DNA from: Niastella vici
Lineage (GTDB): Bacteria; Bacteroidota; Bacteroidia; Chitinophagales; Chitinophagaceae
Length of the DNA stretch: 64,000 bases
Direction: 5' to 3'
Assembly (NCBI RefSeq): GCF_002077945.1
Contig: NZ_LVYD01000052.1
Span: forward strand, 110,627-174,626
Shown here piece by piece: positions 10,268 through 19,411 of this stretch. Each line of letters opens with the position of its first letter. Position 1 is the first letter of the stretch. The translations under genes were made by a program, and so were the position numbers. The notes under the pieces are model-generated. The model was not told the DNA's origin, did not search any database, and saw only the letters and a list, made by a program, of their open reading frames with translations.

Positions 10268-10762
10268 TTATTTTCTCGCGGTAGGCTCCGGCTTTTTCAT
10301 CAGCATTACATAACCGCACAATTTCTTTTTCTGCTTGTTCACCTGCACCGGTTTTATCATGTGGTATTCAGAAAACTGGGGAACATAGGTATAACTGATA
10401 ACACTACCATCTATATCGCCCCACTGATGGCGTTTGTATACAACCTGGCGTTCGTTAAAGTCGTACATCCGTACCTCATACAACTTCGAGGTGGGGTCAC
10501 CGATAAAAAAAAATTGATACACAGTACCGGCCTGCATTGGTAAAACTACTGGCAATTCATACTCACTCTCCATTTGAACGCTCGCTTCGCGTAATAGTAT
10601 ATATCCCTGATCGACACTCGCTTTTTTAATGCTGTCGACAGTTTGCTGATAGGGATTGCCTTCACAGTTTTGTAATTTAATTACATCGCTTTGGGCTCGC
10701 AATGGAGGGGAAAACAATAAGGTTATGCATGACAATAGGCATGCGCATAGGGATTTACACAT
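10268..10762 (-). CDS. Secreted hypothetical protein, 164 aa
   Basis: I do not recognise the family. The protein starts MCKSLCACLLSC and has a signal-peptide-like hydrophobic stretch ending near PPLRAQS (about residue 24). The mature part is small and beta-rich, with an even mix of charged and aromatic residues. The Cys after QN (about residue 33) and a Cys in KKLCGYV near the C-terminus could form a periplasmic disulfide. It ends in a basic tail. It is convergent with sprA, shares a bidirectional terminator with it, and is followed upstream by about 200 bp of AT-rich spacer. A periplasmic or surface location is inferred only from the signal peptide. Confidence 0.75.
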   Translation of the reverse strand: MCKSLCACLLSCITLLFSPPLRAQSDVIKLQNCEGNPYQQTVDSIKKASVDQGYILLREASVQMESEYELPVVLPMQAGTVYQFFFIGDPTSKLYEVRMYDFNERQVVYKRHQWGDIDGSVISYTYVPQFSEYHMIKPVQVNKQKKKLCGYVMLMKKPEPTARK

Positions 10763-10970
10763 AGAAATTGGCTTTAAGCAGGATTTTGGAATAGTGCAAT
10801 AATAGTAGCTAATATAAAACTACGCAAATTAACGGTTCATGCAAGTAGATTTGCTAACATTTCACATATTCTAAATGAATTATGTATCAGTCATTTAAAA
10901 TAATCATTATATTTTATACTGCACTAAAGGGAAAGTACTAGCAACAGGAAAAGTATTTCAACGCAGCAGA

Positions 10971-11723
10971 TCACCGGTGCAGGTAAAAAGAGTTTGCCTG
11001 GGCCTGGCAGGTAAGCACCAGCTCGTTGATGCACACATGTGCGGGTAAAGTAGTTGTATAAAAAACGACATCTGCGACATCTGCGGCACTCAGTGGTTGA
11101 TACCCTTCATACATTTTTTCGGCAGCCGCTTCGTTGCCTTTAAAGCGAACCATTGAAAATTCGGTTTCTGCCGCCCCGGGATGAATAGCCGTTACTTTTA
11201 TTTTGTGCCGCAACAGGTCGACCCGCATTGATTGAGAAAGTGCATCCAGGGCATATTTTGAGGCGCAATACCCGTTCCCCTTTTCATAAACCTCCTTACC
11301 GGCAATAGACCCCATATTGATGATATGCCCCTGTTTCCGCTCGATCATTCCGGGCACAACAGCCTTGGTTACATACATTACGCCTTTTACATTGGTATCG
11401 AGCATGGTATCCCAATCGTCAATATCGGCATCTTCAAAATAATCGCGGCCCAGGGCCAGTCCGGCATTATTGATGAGAACATCAATGTTTGCAAAGGCAG
11501 GTGGTAATTGTTCAATAACAGCAAAAACAGCAGCGCGGTCGCGCACATCAAACACCAGGGAATGTACGGGTACTTTATAAGCAGCCGTTAATTCACGGGC
11601 AAGTGCTTCCAGGCGATCGGCCCGGCGGCCGGTGATAATAATAGTATTGTTGTTGGCCGCAAATTTTTGGGCCATAGCCTTTCCAAAACCTGAAGTGGCG
11701 CCGGTGATCAGTACTGTTTTCAT
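10971..11723 (-). CDS. SDR-family NAD(P)-dependent oxidoreductase (YdfG-like)
   Basis: A classical short-chain dehydrogenase of 250 aa from the ATG at 11723 (MKTVLITG). The Rossmann motif TGATSGFG (residues 7-14) is followed by TGRR (31-34), which favours NADP. The NNAG motif is at 85-88, N111 sits in the next helix, and the catalytic Ser/Tyr/Lys are S139, Y152 and K156 (GYCASK). Overall pattern resembles YdfG, which oxidises serine, threonine and 3-hydroxy acids; that substrate is inference. A -7-type element TACTTTTG (minus strand, 11745-11752) lies about 20 bp upstream of the start, suggesting its own promoter despite the close PKD-protein gene upstream. Confidence 0.93.
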   Translation of the reverse strand: MKTVLITGATSGFGKAMAQKFAANNNTIIITGRRADRLEALARELTAAYKVPVHSLVFDVRDRAAVFAVIEQLPPAFANIDVLINNAGLALGRDYFEDADIDDWDTMLDTNVKGVMYVTKAVVPGMIERKQGHIINMGSIAGKEVYEKGNGYCASKYALDALSQSMRVDLLRHKIKVTAIHPGAAETEFSMVRFKGNEAAAEKMYEGYQPLSAADVADVVFYTTTLPAHVCINELVLTCQAQANSFYLHR

Positions 11724-11800
11724 GAAGGAAGAACAATTTGGCAGCAAAAGTAAGTTGAAATTGGTAACAAGCTACTATGTTAGCCTTACAACCTATTACC

Positions 11801-14434
11801 TTATCGTAACAGGATCGCCGTTCCTTTCCGCATTACCACCTTACCGGTATAATCGGTGCCGCGCACCATCCAAACATAGGTTCCGGCATCCTGTGGCTTG
11901 CCGTTAATGGAGCCATCCCAGCCCGATTCGGGCGAGTAGCCTCTGTACACCATTTGGCCCCAGCGGTTGTAAATGCAGAAATAATCAATAGTGGCTATAC
12001 CTACCGGTATCGGCCTTAACCGGTTATTACGGCTGCCATCTGGCCTGAACGCATTGGGAACAAAAATATCGGGCGCCGTTTTAAATACTTTGATGTTGAT
12101 AGTGTCCAGGTCGTAGCATCCTTCAGCCGTATAGGCCTTTAACTGGTAAGAGAAATTATCTTCCAGCAAGGCAGTGGGATTGGCAATATCATTTCTATTG
12201 AGGTGCAACGGCGGCTGCCATTCATAGAAATCGGCCCCACGCCCATTCAATAGCAGCGGCTGATTAACAACTACAGAAGTATCGTTTCCTGCAAAGGCAA
12301 TTATTTCATCTTTTACATTCACGATCACGGTATCGCGCCCCGGTTTGGGACAACCCAACGTATCGTAAACACTAAGCACATACGCAGTGGTCTTTTTAGG
12401 CCAGGCCAGCGTATTGAGGCTGTTGGCATTACTTAATGTGCTTATAGGACTCCAGGTAAACCGGTATCCAACCATGCTGGCATGCAGGCTGGCGGTATCT
12501 TCGTAACAGATAAGCGTATCGGCTCCCGCCCGCGCAATGGGATATGGAATGGTGCGAATGGTAATATCATCTGCCGCACTACATTTACCAACATGGGCAA
12601 CAACATGATAAGTAGTGATTGACGAAGGTTTTACATATGGTTGTTTTACATTCGGGTCGCTGATGTAACCCGGTGTATTGGCCGTCCATTCAAATTTCAA
12701 CCCGTCTGATTGCGGGTTTAACCTTATGGTATCTGTAAGGCAAATGGTGCTGTCGGCGCCCGCATTCAACGTTACAAAATCAACAACCCGTACCTGCACA
12801 TTATCTGTGTTAACGCAACCATTTTCGTTTAGGGTTATGGTATAGGTGGTAGTTTTTTTGGGGTACACCGATGGCGTGAAGGTATTTTCATCGAAGATGT
12901 TATACAAAGGCGTCCAGGAAGCAATGCCATTACCGCTTGCATTCAGCTTCAATGTATCAATACTACAGATCAAAGTATCTTTGAAGGCAAGAGTGATCGG
13001 AGGTTTGTCCCGTACATCGGCAGTGCCTGTTACGGTTCCCACACAACCTTTATCACTTTCAACCGTGAGCGTAACTGTTTTTGTACCGGTGCTGCTGTAT
13101 TTCCACGAAGGGTTCTGCACGGTCGATATATCGGTGGTAGTGGTTTCATCACCAAAATCCCAACTCCACTTGCTGGCCTTGCCATATTTTGAAGTGGTTT
13201 GATCAATAAACTGTATCGGCAGCAATACGCAGGTGCCCTGCACTTTAAATGCCGGATAAAAACCGGGATATACTTTTGCCAGCGTTACGGTTTCATCTTC
13301 ACACTGCCCGGCCAGCACTACTTTCAGCTTAACGGTATAGGTACCGGTATCGGCATACTGGTGCTGGATCGTTCCTTCAATATCGGTAGTGGTAGCCGGT
13401 GGGGTTCCATCGCCAAAATCCCAGGTGTAAACCGAACCGGTGGGGTTCACCTGTTCATTTTTAAACGTTACCAGGAAGTCATCGCAATAAGCATAATTAG
13501 GTTTTAACAATGCATCGAGCGGAATACAATCCGACACTTTAACGTGTACATCTTTGCGGTGAATATTGATCAATACGCCCTGGCGGTATTCGTACGCGCA
13601 AACGGTGATCACATATTGCCCGGTAGTAGATGGCGCAATACCACTGATCAATCCGGTTTTGTCGTTGATGGTCACCTGGCCGCCCAATGGGGCGTTGCCA
13701 CCATAAGGCGATTGATAATTCAATTGGGTATAGGGCGGAGTAGAAGCAGTTTGCGGAGCAGGCGTTCCGGTTGATCCGCCTACAAAACCACTGCAAAAAG
13801 TGTATTTTATTTCATCTGTTCCATCGGGTTCAGTAGCAGCAAAACTTAAGGTAAAATTACTTCCGCGGCAAATGGCAGTGGCATCGTTGGGTGTAAACCG
13901 GGGACTGCTATTCTTATACGCTTCGGGCAATAGCTCTGTACCCGGAATTTCACACATGTAGGTGGCGCCTACCGAATTACTGGGCGACACCAGGTTAACG
14001 ATATTATTAATACGGCAGCACCGCTGGTAAGCAATAGTATACCCCTTTACATTAATGGGCAGGGTAACGGTGGTGGAAAATGAACGTACCCGGTAACATA
14101 CATCGGTGGGGGGATTATTGATACAGGGATTTGAATTGGGATCGAATTTTAGAAACACGTCACCGGTGGTAGGTGCGGTGAACGGACTGCCGGAGATCTG
14201 ACTGTTGCTGTTGTCCTTATCAAAAATGGTCAGCTTTATTTCCGTATCAAGCTGTCCGCTGCTGTTAGCATTACAGTCGATGTACAGCTTTAAAGTGATC
14301 CTGTACAGTGATGTACCCGCAGCACTACCGGGGCCCATGTAATCATAGAACATCTCCCCTCCCTTAATATGCTCGGCAAACAGGGACTGGATCGTTCCAA
14401 CTAACAACAAAGCTATCGCGAGGGCTTTTCTCAT
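11801..14434 (-). CDS. PKD-repeat surface protein with CHU_C (type B) T9SS signal
   Basis: An 877-aa exported protein. A signal peptide (about 1-20, ending SLFA) leads into a Cys-containing beta-rich region. At least two PKD domains follow, marked by WDFGDGTPP (about residue 338) and WDFGDETTT (about 423), then further Ig-like repeats with the recurrent words LNAGADSTICL and ARAGADTLICY. The last about 90 residues (DIFVPNAFRPDG to RKGTAILLR) form a gliding motility-associated CHU_C domain, the type B T9SS signal: it contains YNRWGQMVY and AGTYVWMVRG. By family knowledge it is exported through SprA and displayed or released as an adhesin-like protein. It lies 35 bp downstream of the alpha/beta hydrolase gene on the same strand, so they are probably co-transcribed. 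Confidence 0.93.
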   Translation of the reverse strand: MRKALAIALLLVGTIQSLFAEHIKGGEMFYDYMGPGSAAGTSLYRITLKLYIDCNANSSGQLDTEIKLTIFDKDNSNSQISGSPFTAPTTGDVFLKFDPNSNPCINNPPTDVCYRVRSFSTTVTLPINVKGYTIAYQRCCRINNIVNLVSPSNSVGATYMCEIPGTELLPEAYKNSSPRFTPNDATAICRGSNFTLSFAATEPDGTDEIKYTFCSGFVGGSTGTPAPQTASTPPYTQLNYQSPYGGNAPLGGQVTINDKTGLISGIAPSTTGQYVITVCAYEYRQGVLINIHRKDVHVKVSDCIPLDALLKPNYAYCDDFLVTFKNEQVNPTGSVYTWDFGDGTPPATTTDIEGTIQHQYADTGTYTVKLKVVLAGQCEDETVTLAKVYPGFYPAFKVQGTCVLLPIQFIDQTTSKYGKASKWSWDFGDETTTTDISTVQNPSWKYSSTGTKTVTLTVESDKGCVGTVTGTADVRDKPPITLAFKDTLICSIDTLKLNASGNGIASWTPLYNIFDENTFTPSVYPKKTTTYTITLNENGCVNTDNVQVRVVDFVTLNAGADSTICLTDTIRLNPQSDGLKFEWTANTPGYISDPNVKQPYVKPSSITTYHVVAHVGKCSAADDITIRTIPYPIARAGADTLICYEDTASLHASMVGYRFTWSPISTLSNANSLNTLAWPKKTTAYVLSVYDTLGCPKPGRDTVIVNVKDEIIAFAGNDTSVVVNQPLLLNGRGADFYEWQPPLHLNRNDIANPTALLEDNFSYQLKAYTAEGCYDLDTINIKVFKTAPDIFVPNAFRPDGSRNNRLRPIPVGIATIDYFCIYNRWGQMVYRGYSPESGWDGSINGKPQDAGTYVWMVRGTDYTGKVVMRKGTAILLR

Positions 14435-14469
14435 TCAACTGGTTAACAACTCACTTTACTTTATCCTAA

Positions 14470-15273
14470 TTATTCATGCATCAAAAAGGCGTCAACAAAA
14501 GAATTACCCGGCACCGGTTCCTCCCACATTCCCATATGTCCACTATGTTCCAGCGTATGGAAATAGGACAATCCCGGTAAATAACACTGTTGCAAACCCT
14601 GCACATATGGCACTGCTGTATCGTATTTTCCTAATATGAACAATACCGGGCGGGGAAAGTTTTTAAGCACATGGGTGCGGTCGGGCCGAACCATCATGCA
14701 CTGGTAGTAATTTACGAGTGATTGCCCAATAAAGTTGGAAAACCGCGCTAATATTTTCCCCACCAGTTCGGGTTGTTGCTTTTTTGTTTCTTCAGAAAAA
14801 AGATTGGGAATCGATTGCGCTAAAAATTTTGCAGGGCCGTTTTGCTCAATGAACTCAATTCCGCGGCGGCGGGCAGTCTTTTTTTCTTCACTATCAGCAA
14901 AAGCGGTGCTATGAAATAAACCAAACGAACGAAGTCTTTCGGGCCAGGTTTCGGCAAATGCCAGGGTAATATATCCACCCATGCTATGGCCGATCATACT
15001 TACCGCCCCAATTTTTTCGGCATCCAGTATAGCACGGATACATTCCGCAAAATATTCCATCGACCAGTTTGCATCGTTGATCGGCGATTGCCCACTGCCA
15101 GGCAGGTCGGGAACAATGAGCTGATATTTATTTTTGAGGTATTCAACCTGGTTCTCCCAAACGGTTCCATCTTCTGCAAATCCATGTACCAGCACCACCG
15201 GCTTCCCCTTCCCTTCTATGCGGTAATATACCGGCTGTCCGTTTAGCTGGATATTATTAATTGTTGCTGCCAT
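14470..15273 (-). CDS. Alpha/beta-fold hydrolase
   Basis: A 267-aa soluble hydrolase with the complete catalytic set: oxyanion segment VHGFAEDG (29-36), nucleophile S97 in GHSMGG, acid D218 in LGKYDTAVP and base H246 in EHSGHMG. The layout (short cap, strand-turn-helix core) is that of esterases and C-C hydrolases such as MhpC/BioH; I cannot name a substrate. There is no signal peptide, so it is cytosolic. The gene starts 12 bp after the DUF4105 gene stop and is followed by the PKD protein, forming an apparent three-gene minus-strand operon. Confidence 0.92.
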   Translation of the reverse strand: MAATINNIQLNGQPVYYRIEGKGKPVVLVHGFAEDGTVWENQVEYLKNKYQLIVPDLPGSGQSPINDANWSMEYFAECIRAILDAEKIGAVSMIGHSMGGYITLAFAETWPERLRSFGLFHSTAFADSEEKKTARRRGIEFIEQNGPAKFLAQSIPNLFSEETKKQQPELVGKILARFSNFIGQSLVNYYQCMMVRPDRTHVLKNFPRPVLFILGKYDTAVPYVQGLQQCYLPGLSYFHTLEHSGHMGMWEEPVPGNSFVDAFLMHE

Positions 15274-15285
15274 GCCCTGAAGGTA

Positions 15286-16509
15286 CTACAATTCTATGTT
15301 TACGCTTTTCGAACTATGCAACACTTTAGTGCTGTTATTTGCTGCTGCATCTTTCTTATTCAGATTGCCTCTGAAATAACTGCGCAGTAAAATAATACCC
15401 AGTATGGGCAACACCGCCATATTGAATTGTTGCGGAATAAAAAACCACGAAACAGCAAATAAAAGCGTGAGCGCAAACACAACGCGGAAGTATTGCTGCA
15501 GCCATCTTCTTTTTAAATACACAACAAAGGCAATGAAAAAATGCGTTGGCAATGCCCATATAACGTTGAAATTATTACGGCAAACAGTATCAATGCGTAT
15601 GGTCCATAAGGTTACCATCAAGATGCCACAGATGCCAAGGAATAAGAAAAAGATACAGTCAAATACATTCAGGCACCGTTGCGCCCAGCTATTGGTGCTG
15701 AATGATAGCAGCCCTGTAATGATGAGCAGTATGGAGAAAATAAACAAAGGGGTCATTAACGCACCGGCCGGCGGTTCGGCAGTCATGGCCAACACCGTTT
15801 GTGTTTGCGCAACCAGCGGGTGGCCATTGGCGGTGGCGCTATCAAAACCTTTCATCAGGTAATCGGGCAAAAACATGGCTTCGTCATTCGTTACCTTTTT
15901 ATCGAAAGTGCTGCCCAATAAAATATCGATGCCCAGCTTGCTCCAGTATTGATTGTTTTTATCGAGATAGGTATGTATCAGGTTGCGGTAGGTAGGCGTT
16001 TTTTGGGGCAGAATATTTTTAAACACAACCGCTGCACCTGCTTTTTGGGCTATCACATCCCGGGCGCGGGTAGTGCAGTTATCTGAATGAAAATAATAAT
16101 TGTAAAACCGGTTCTGTTCCTGTGCATTTTCCTGCAATGCAGCATACAGGTGTAGTTTTTCATCGCCGCTCAACGCCAGGTTCTGCTCAATAACACCGCG
16201 CTTTTCGTATTGGTATTCCCGCAAAAAATCGGAAAACGAATAGTTTGAAAGGGCATACACCATTATGCCTTTGGTGAACTTCGCATAAAAGTTGGGATCG
16301 CGGTCGTCGAAGGTGCCATAATTATACACCATATCAATGCCGCGGGTACTGTCGGTGACCCTGATGGCGGTATGACCAAATGTTGAATACAGTTCGGCCC
16401 CGGGGCTGCAGGTAAGTAAACTAATGCGCAAATGGCTGATATCGGGTTGGGCAGTGGCAGGCAGGCAAAAGAGCAGGCAAAGAAATGGAAATAATAGACG
16501 GAACTTCAT
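15286..16509 (-). CDS. DUF4105 (Lnb N-terminal-like) membrane protein
   Basis: A 407-aa protein. A signal peptide (about 1-20, CLPATA) leads into a DUF4105/Lnb-type periplasmic domain (about 24-210) with the recognisable elements LLTCSPGAELYSTFGHTAIR, DMVYNYGTF and NYYFHSDNCTTRARD; these Cys and His residues are the conserved core of the family. About five hydrophobic segments occupy residues 250-385, giving a periplasmic domain tethered to the inner membrane. The Lnb relationship (lacto-N-biosidase N-terminal region) comes from family knowledge; enzymatic activity here is not established. It is the first gene of the minus-strand operon with the hydrolase and PKD protein. Confidence 0.9.
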   Translation of the reverse strand: MKFRLLFPFLCLLFCLPATAQPDISHLRISLLTCSPGAELYSTFGHTAIRVTDSTRGIDMVYNYGTFDDRDPNFYAKFTKGIMVYALSNYSFSDFLREYQYEKRGVIEQNLALSGDEKLHLYAALQENAQEQNRFYNYYFHSDNCTTRARDVIAQKAGAAVVFKNILPQKTPTYRNLIHTYLDKNNQYWSKLGIDILLGSTFDKKVTNDEAMFLPDYLMKGFDSATANGHPLVAQTQTVLAMTAEPPAGALMTPLFIFSILLIITGLLSFSTNSWAQRCLNVFDCIFFLFLGICGILMVTLWTIRIDTVCRNNFNVIWALPTHFFIAFVVYLKRRWLQQYFRVVFALTLLFAVSWFFIPQQFNMAVLPILGIILLRSYFRGNLNKKDAAANNSTKVLHSSKSVNIEL

Positions 16510-16531
16510 TAGGAGGAATTTATAAATACAA

Positions 16532-16642
16532 GTTACAGGTTGCAGGTTGCAGGTTACAGGGATATCCTAAGGCTGAGGATGCTACTAAAGCATGGGAACC
16601 CCGAATATCACGACCTGTAACCTGAAACATGTAACCTGTAAC
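16532..16642. repeat. Inverted pair of heptamer tandem repeats
   Basis: Between guaB and the DUF4105 gene, four tandem heptamers of the form GTTRCAG (16532-16559) face four heptamers of the form CTGTAAC (16615-16642). The two 29-nt arms match in inverted orientation at 26 of 29 positions, separated by 53 nt. They could fold into a long hairpin in RNA. No T-tract follows, so it is not a classic terminator. Confidence 0.85.
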
Positions 16643-16648
16643 CAATTA

Positions 16649-18202
<1,554 letters not shown>

Positions 18203-18235
18203 TCATTTAATGCTTTATGATAAAATAATTAGTAT

Positions 18236-18247
18236 TTTAGCGCTAAA
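18236..18247. promoter_or_regulatory. Palindrome, candidate operator of the XRE-S24 regulator
   Basis: TTTAGCGCTAAA is a perfect 12-bp palindrome 11 bp upstream of the regulator start. It overlaps a -7-like TATTTTAG (18233-18240). This is the position expected for an autorepressor site. Confidence 0.45.
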
Positions 18248-18258
18248 CTTATTAGTCT

Positions 18259-19008
18259 ATGTCAACGGCCGGTAAAAATCTGAAATATCTGCGCAAACTG
18301 CGTGGATGGACCCAGGAAGAATTTGCCACCAAATTACAGATCAAACGATCACTGCTGGGTGCTTATGAAGAAGAGCGGGCAGAACCCCGTATTGATGTAC
18401 TGGAAATGGTAGGCGAGCTGTTCAAGCTTACGCTTGACGAATTACTGCTCAAGGACCTGGCAGATACCAGGGGAAATTACCTGGCCAAACGACGCGCCCA
18501 AAAGCTGGCTGCCGGCACCAATGAAATACAGTTTGTACCAATAAAAGCAGCAGCCGGTTACCTGGCCGGTTATGCCGATCCCGAATTTATAGATGAGCTC
18601 AACACTTTCACCCTTCCCATGCTGGCGCCGGGCCAGTACCGTGCTTTTGAAATTGTGGGAGACTCCATGTTGCCAACACCCAGCGGTTCTATCATTGTGG
18701 GCGAAAAAGTAGACGACATCAACGATGTAAAGAATAGCTTCACGTATATAGTTGTATCACGCAACGAAGGCATTGTTTACAAACGGGTGCTGAAGAACAA
18801 CCGCACAAAGAATAAATATACCCTCGTTAGTGATAACCCATCTTATCAGCCTTACCAGGTAAATGGTGAAGACATACTGGAAGTATGGAAAGCCATGATG
18901 ATCATTGGCAAGGCCAATGCACAACCGCACTGGAACGTAAATCAACTGGCCAATGTGGTGAACACCTTACAGGAACAGGTAAGCTATTTAAAAAAGAAGA
19001 TCAACTAA
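18259..19008 (+). CDS. XRE-family regulator with S24 (LexA/CI-like) peptidase domain
   Basis: A 249-aa repressor-type protein. An XRE helix-turn-helix (about 6-60, GWTQEEFATKLQIKRSLLGAYE) is followed by an S24 domain (about 90-215). The serine-lysine dyad is present: S136 in GDSMLP and K175 in VYKRVL. An Ala-Gly pair, A99-G100 in AAAGY, lies 36 residues before the serine; in LexA the equivalent distance is 34. So RecA-stimulated or stress-stimulated self-cleavage looks possible. A C-terminal coiled-coil-like segment (NTLQEQVSYLKKKIN) may aid dimerisation. No phage genes are nearby, so it is more likely a host stress regulator than a prophage repressor. Targets are unknown; the palindrome upstream suggests autoregulation. 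Confidence 0.92.
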   Translation: MSTAGKNLKYLRKLRGWTQEEFATKLQIKRSLLGAYEEERAEPRIDVLEMVGELFKLTLDELLLKDLADTRGNYLAKRRAQKLAAGTNEIQFVPIKAAAGYLAGYADPEFIDELNTFTLPMLAPGQYRAFEIVGDSMLPTPSGSIIVGEKVDDINDVKNSFTYIVVSRNEGIVYKRVLKNNRTKNKYTLVSDNPSYQPYQVNGEDILEVWKAMMIIGKANAQPHWNVNQLANVVNTLQEQVSYLKKKIN

Positions 19009-19411
19009 CCAGGAACTACTAACTCCCGTTTAATACCGCACTTCAAAACCCCAAACCCGCCGGGGCAGCTATTTTATTGCCATAATTGTCATAATTGTCA
19101 TGAACTTCTTATATTGAGCGATATTTAAAGGGCTGTCTATGCGCGACCAGACATTCCCGCCGGTAATTTGTAATACTTTCCTTTCCTATTAACCAGTTAG
19201 TCTAATAACCAGGCTAACCTGCCTGCGCATACATTACCATGCACATCAGGAATGGATTTGATGATCCTACCAGGTGACGGATATACATGTTTGTTAAAAA
19301 CATTTTATCTGGCGCTAAAGCAGCTTTGGCTCTGGTGCTCAAAAATGGTGTATAATATGACCCTCTGTCAAAATATAAATCCGGCTATTGCTGCCACTCT
19401 TAAAATGACCT
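19009..19411. other. Intergenic region before the DUF5916 gene
   Basis: About 400 bp without a supportable gene. A 9-bp tandem CATAATTGT occurs twice at 19081-19098. A tiny out-of-frame ATG reading frame (M-T-Y-A-stop) at 19404 overlaps the DUF5916 start and could reduce its translation. No clear terminator for the regulator gene is visible. Confidence 0.5.
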
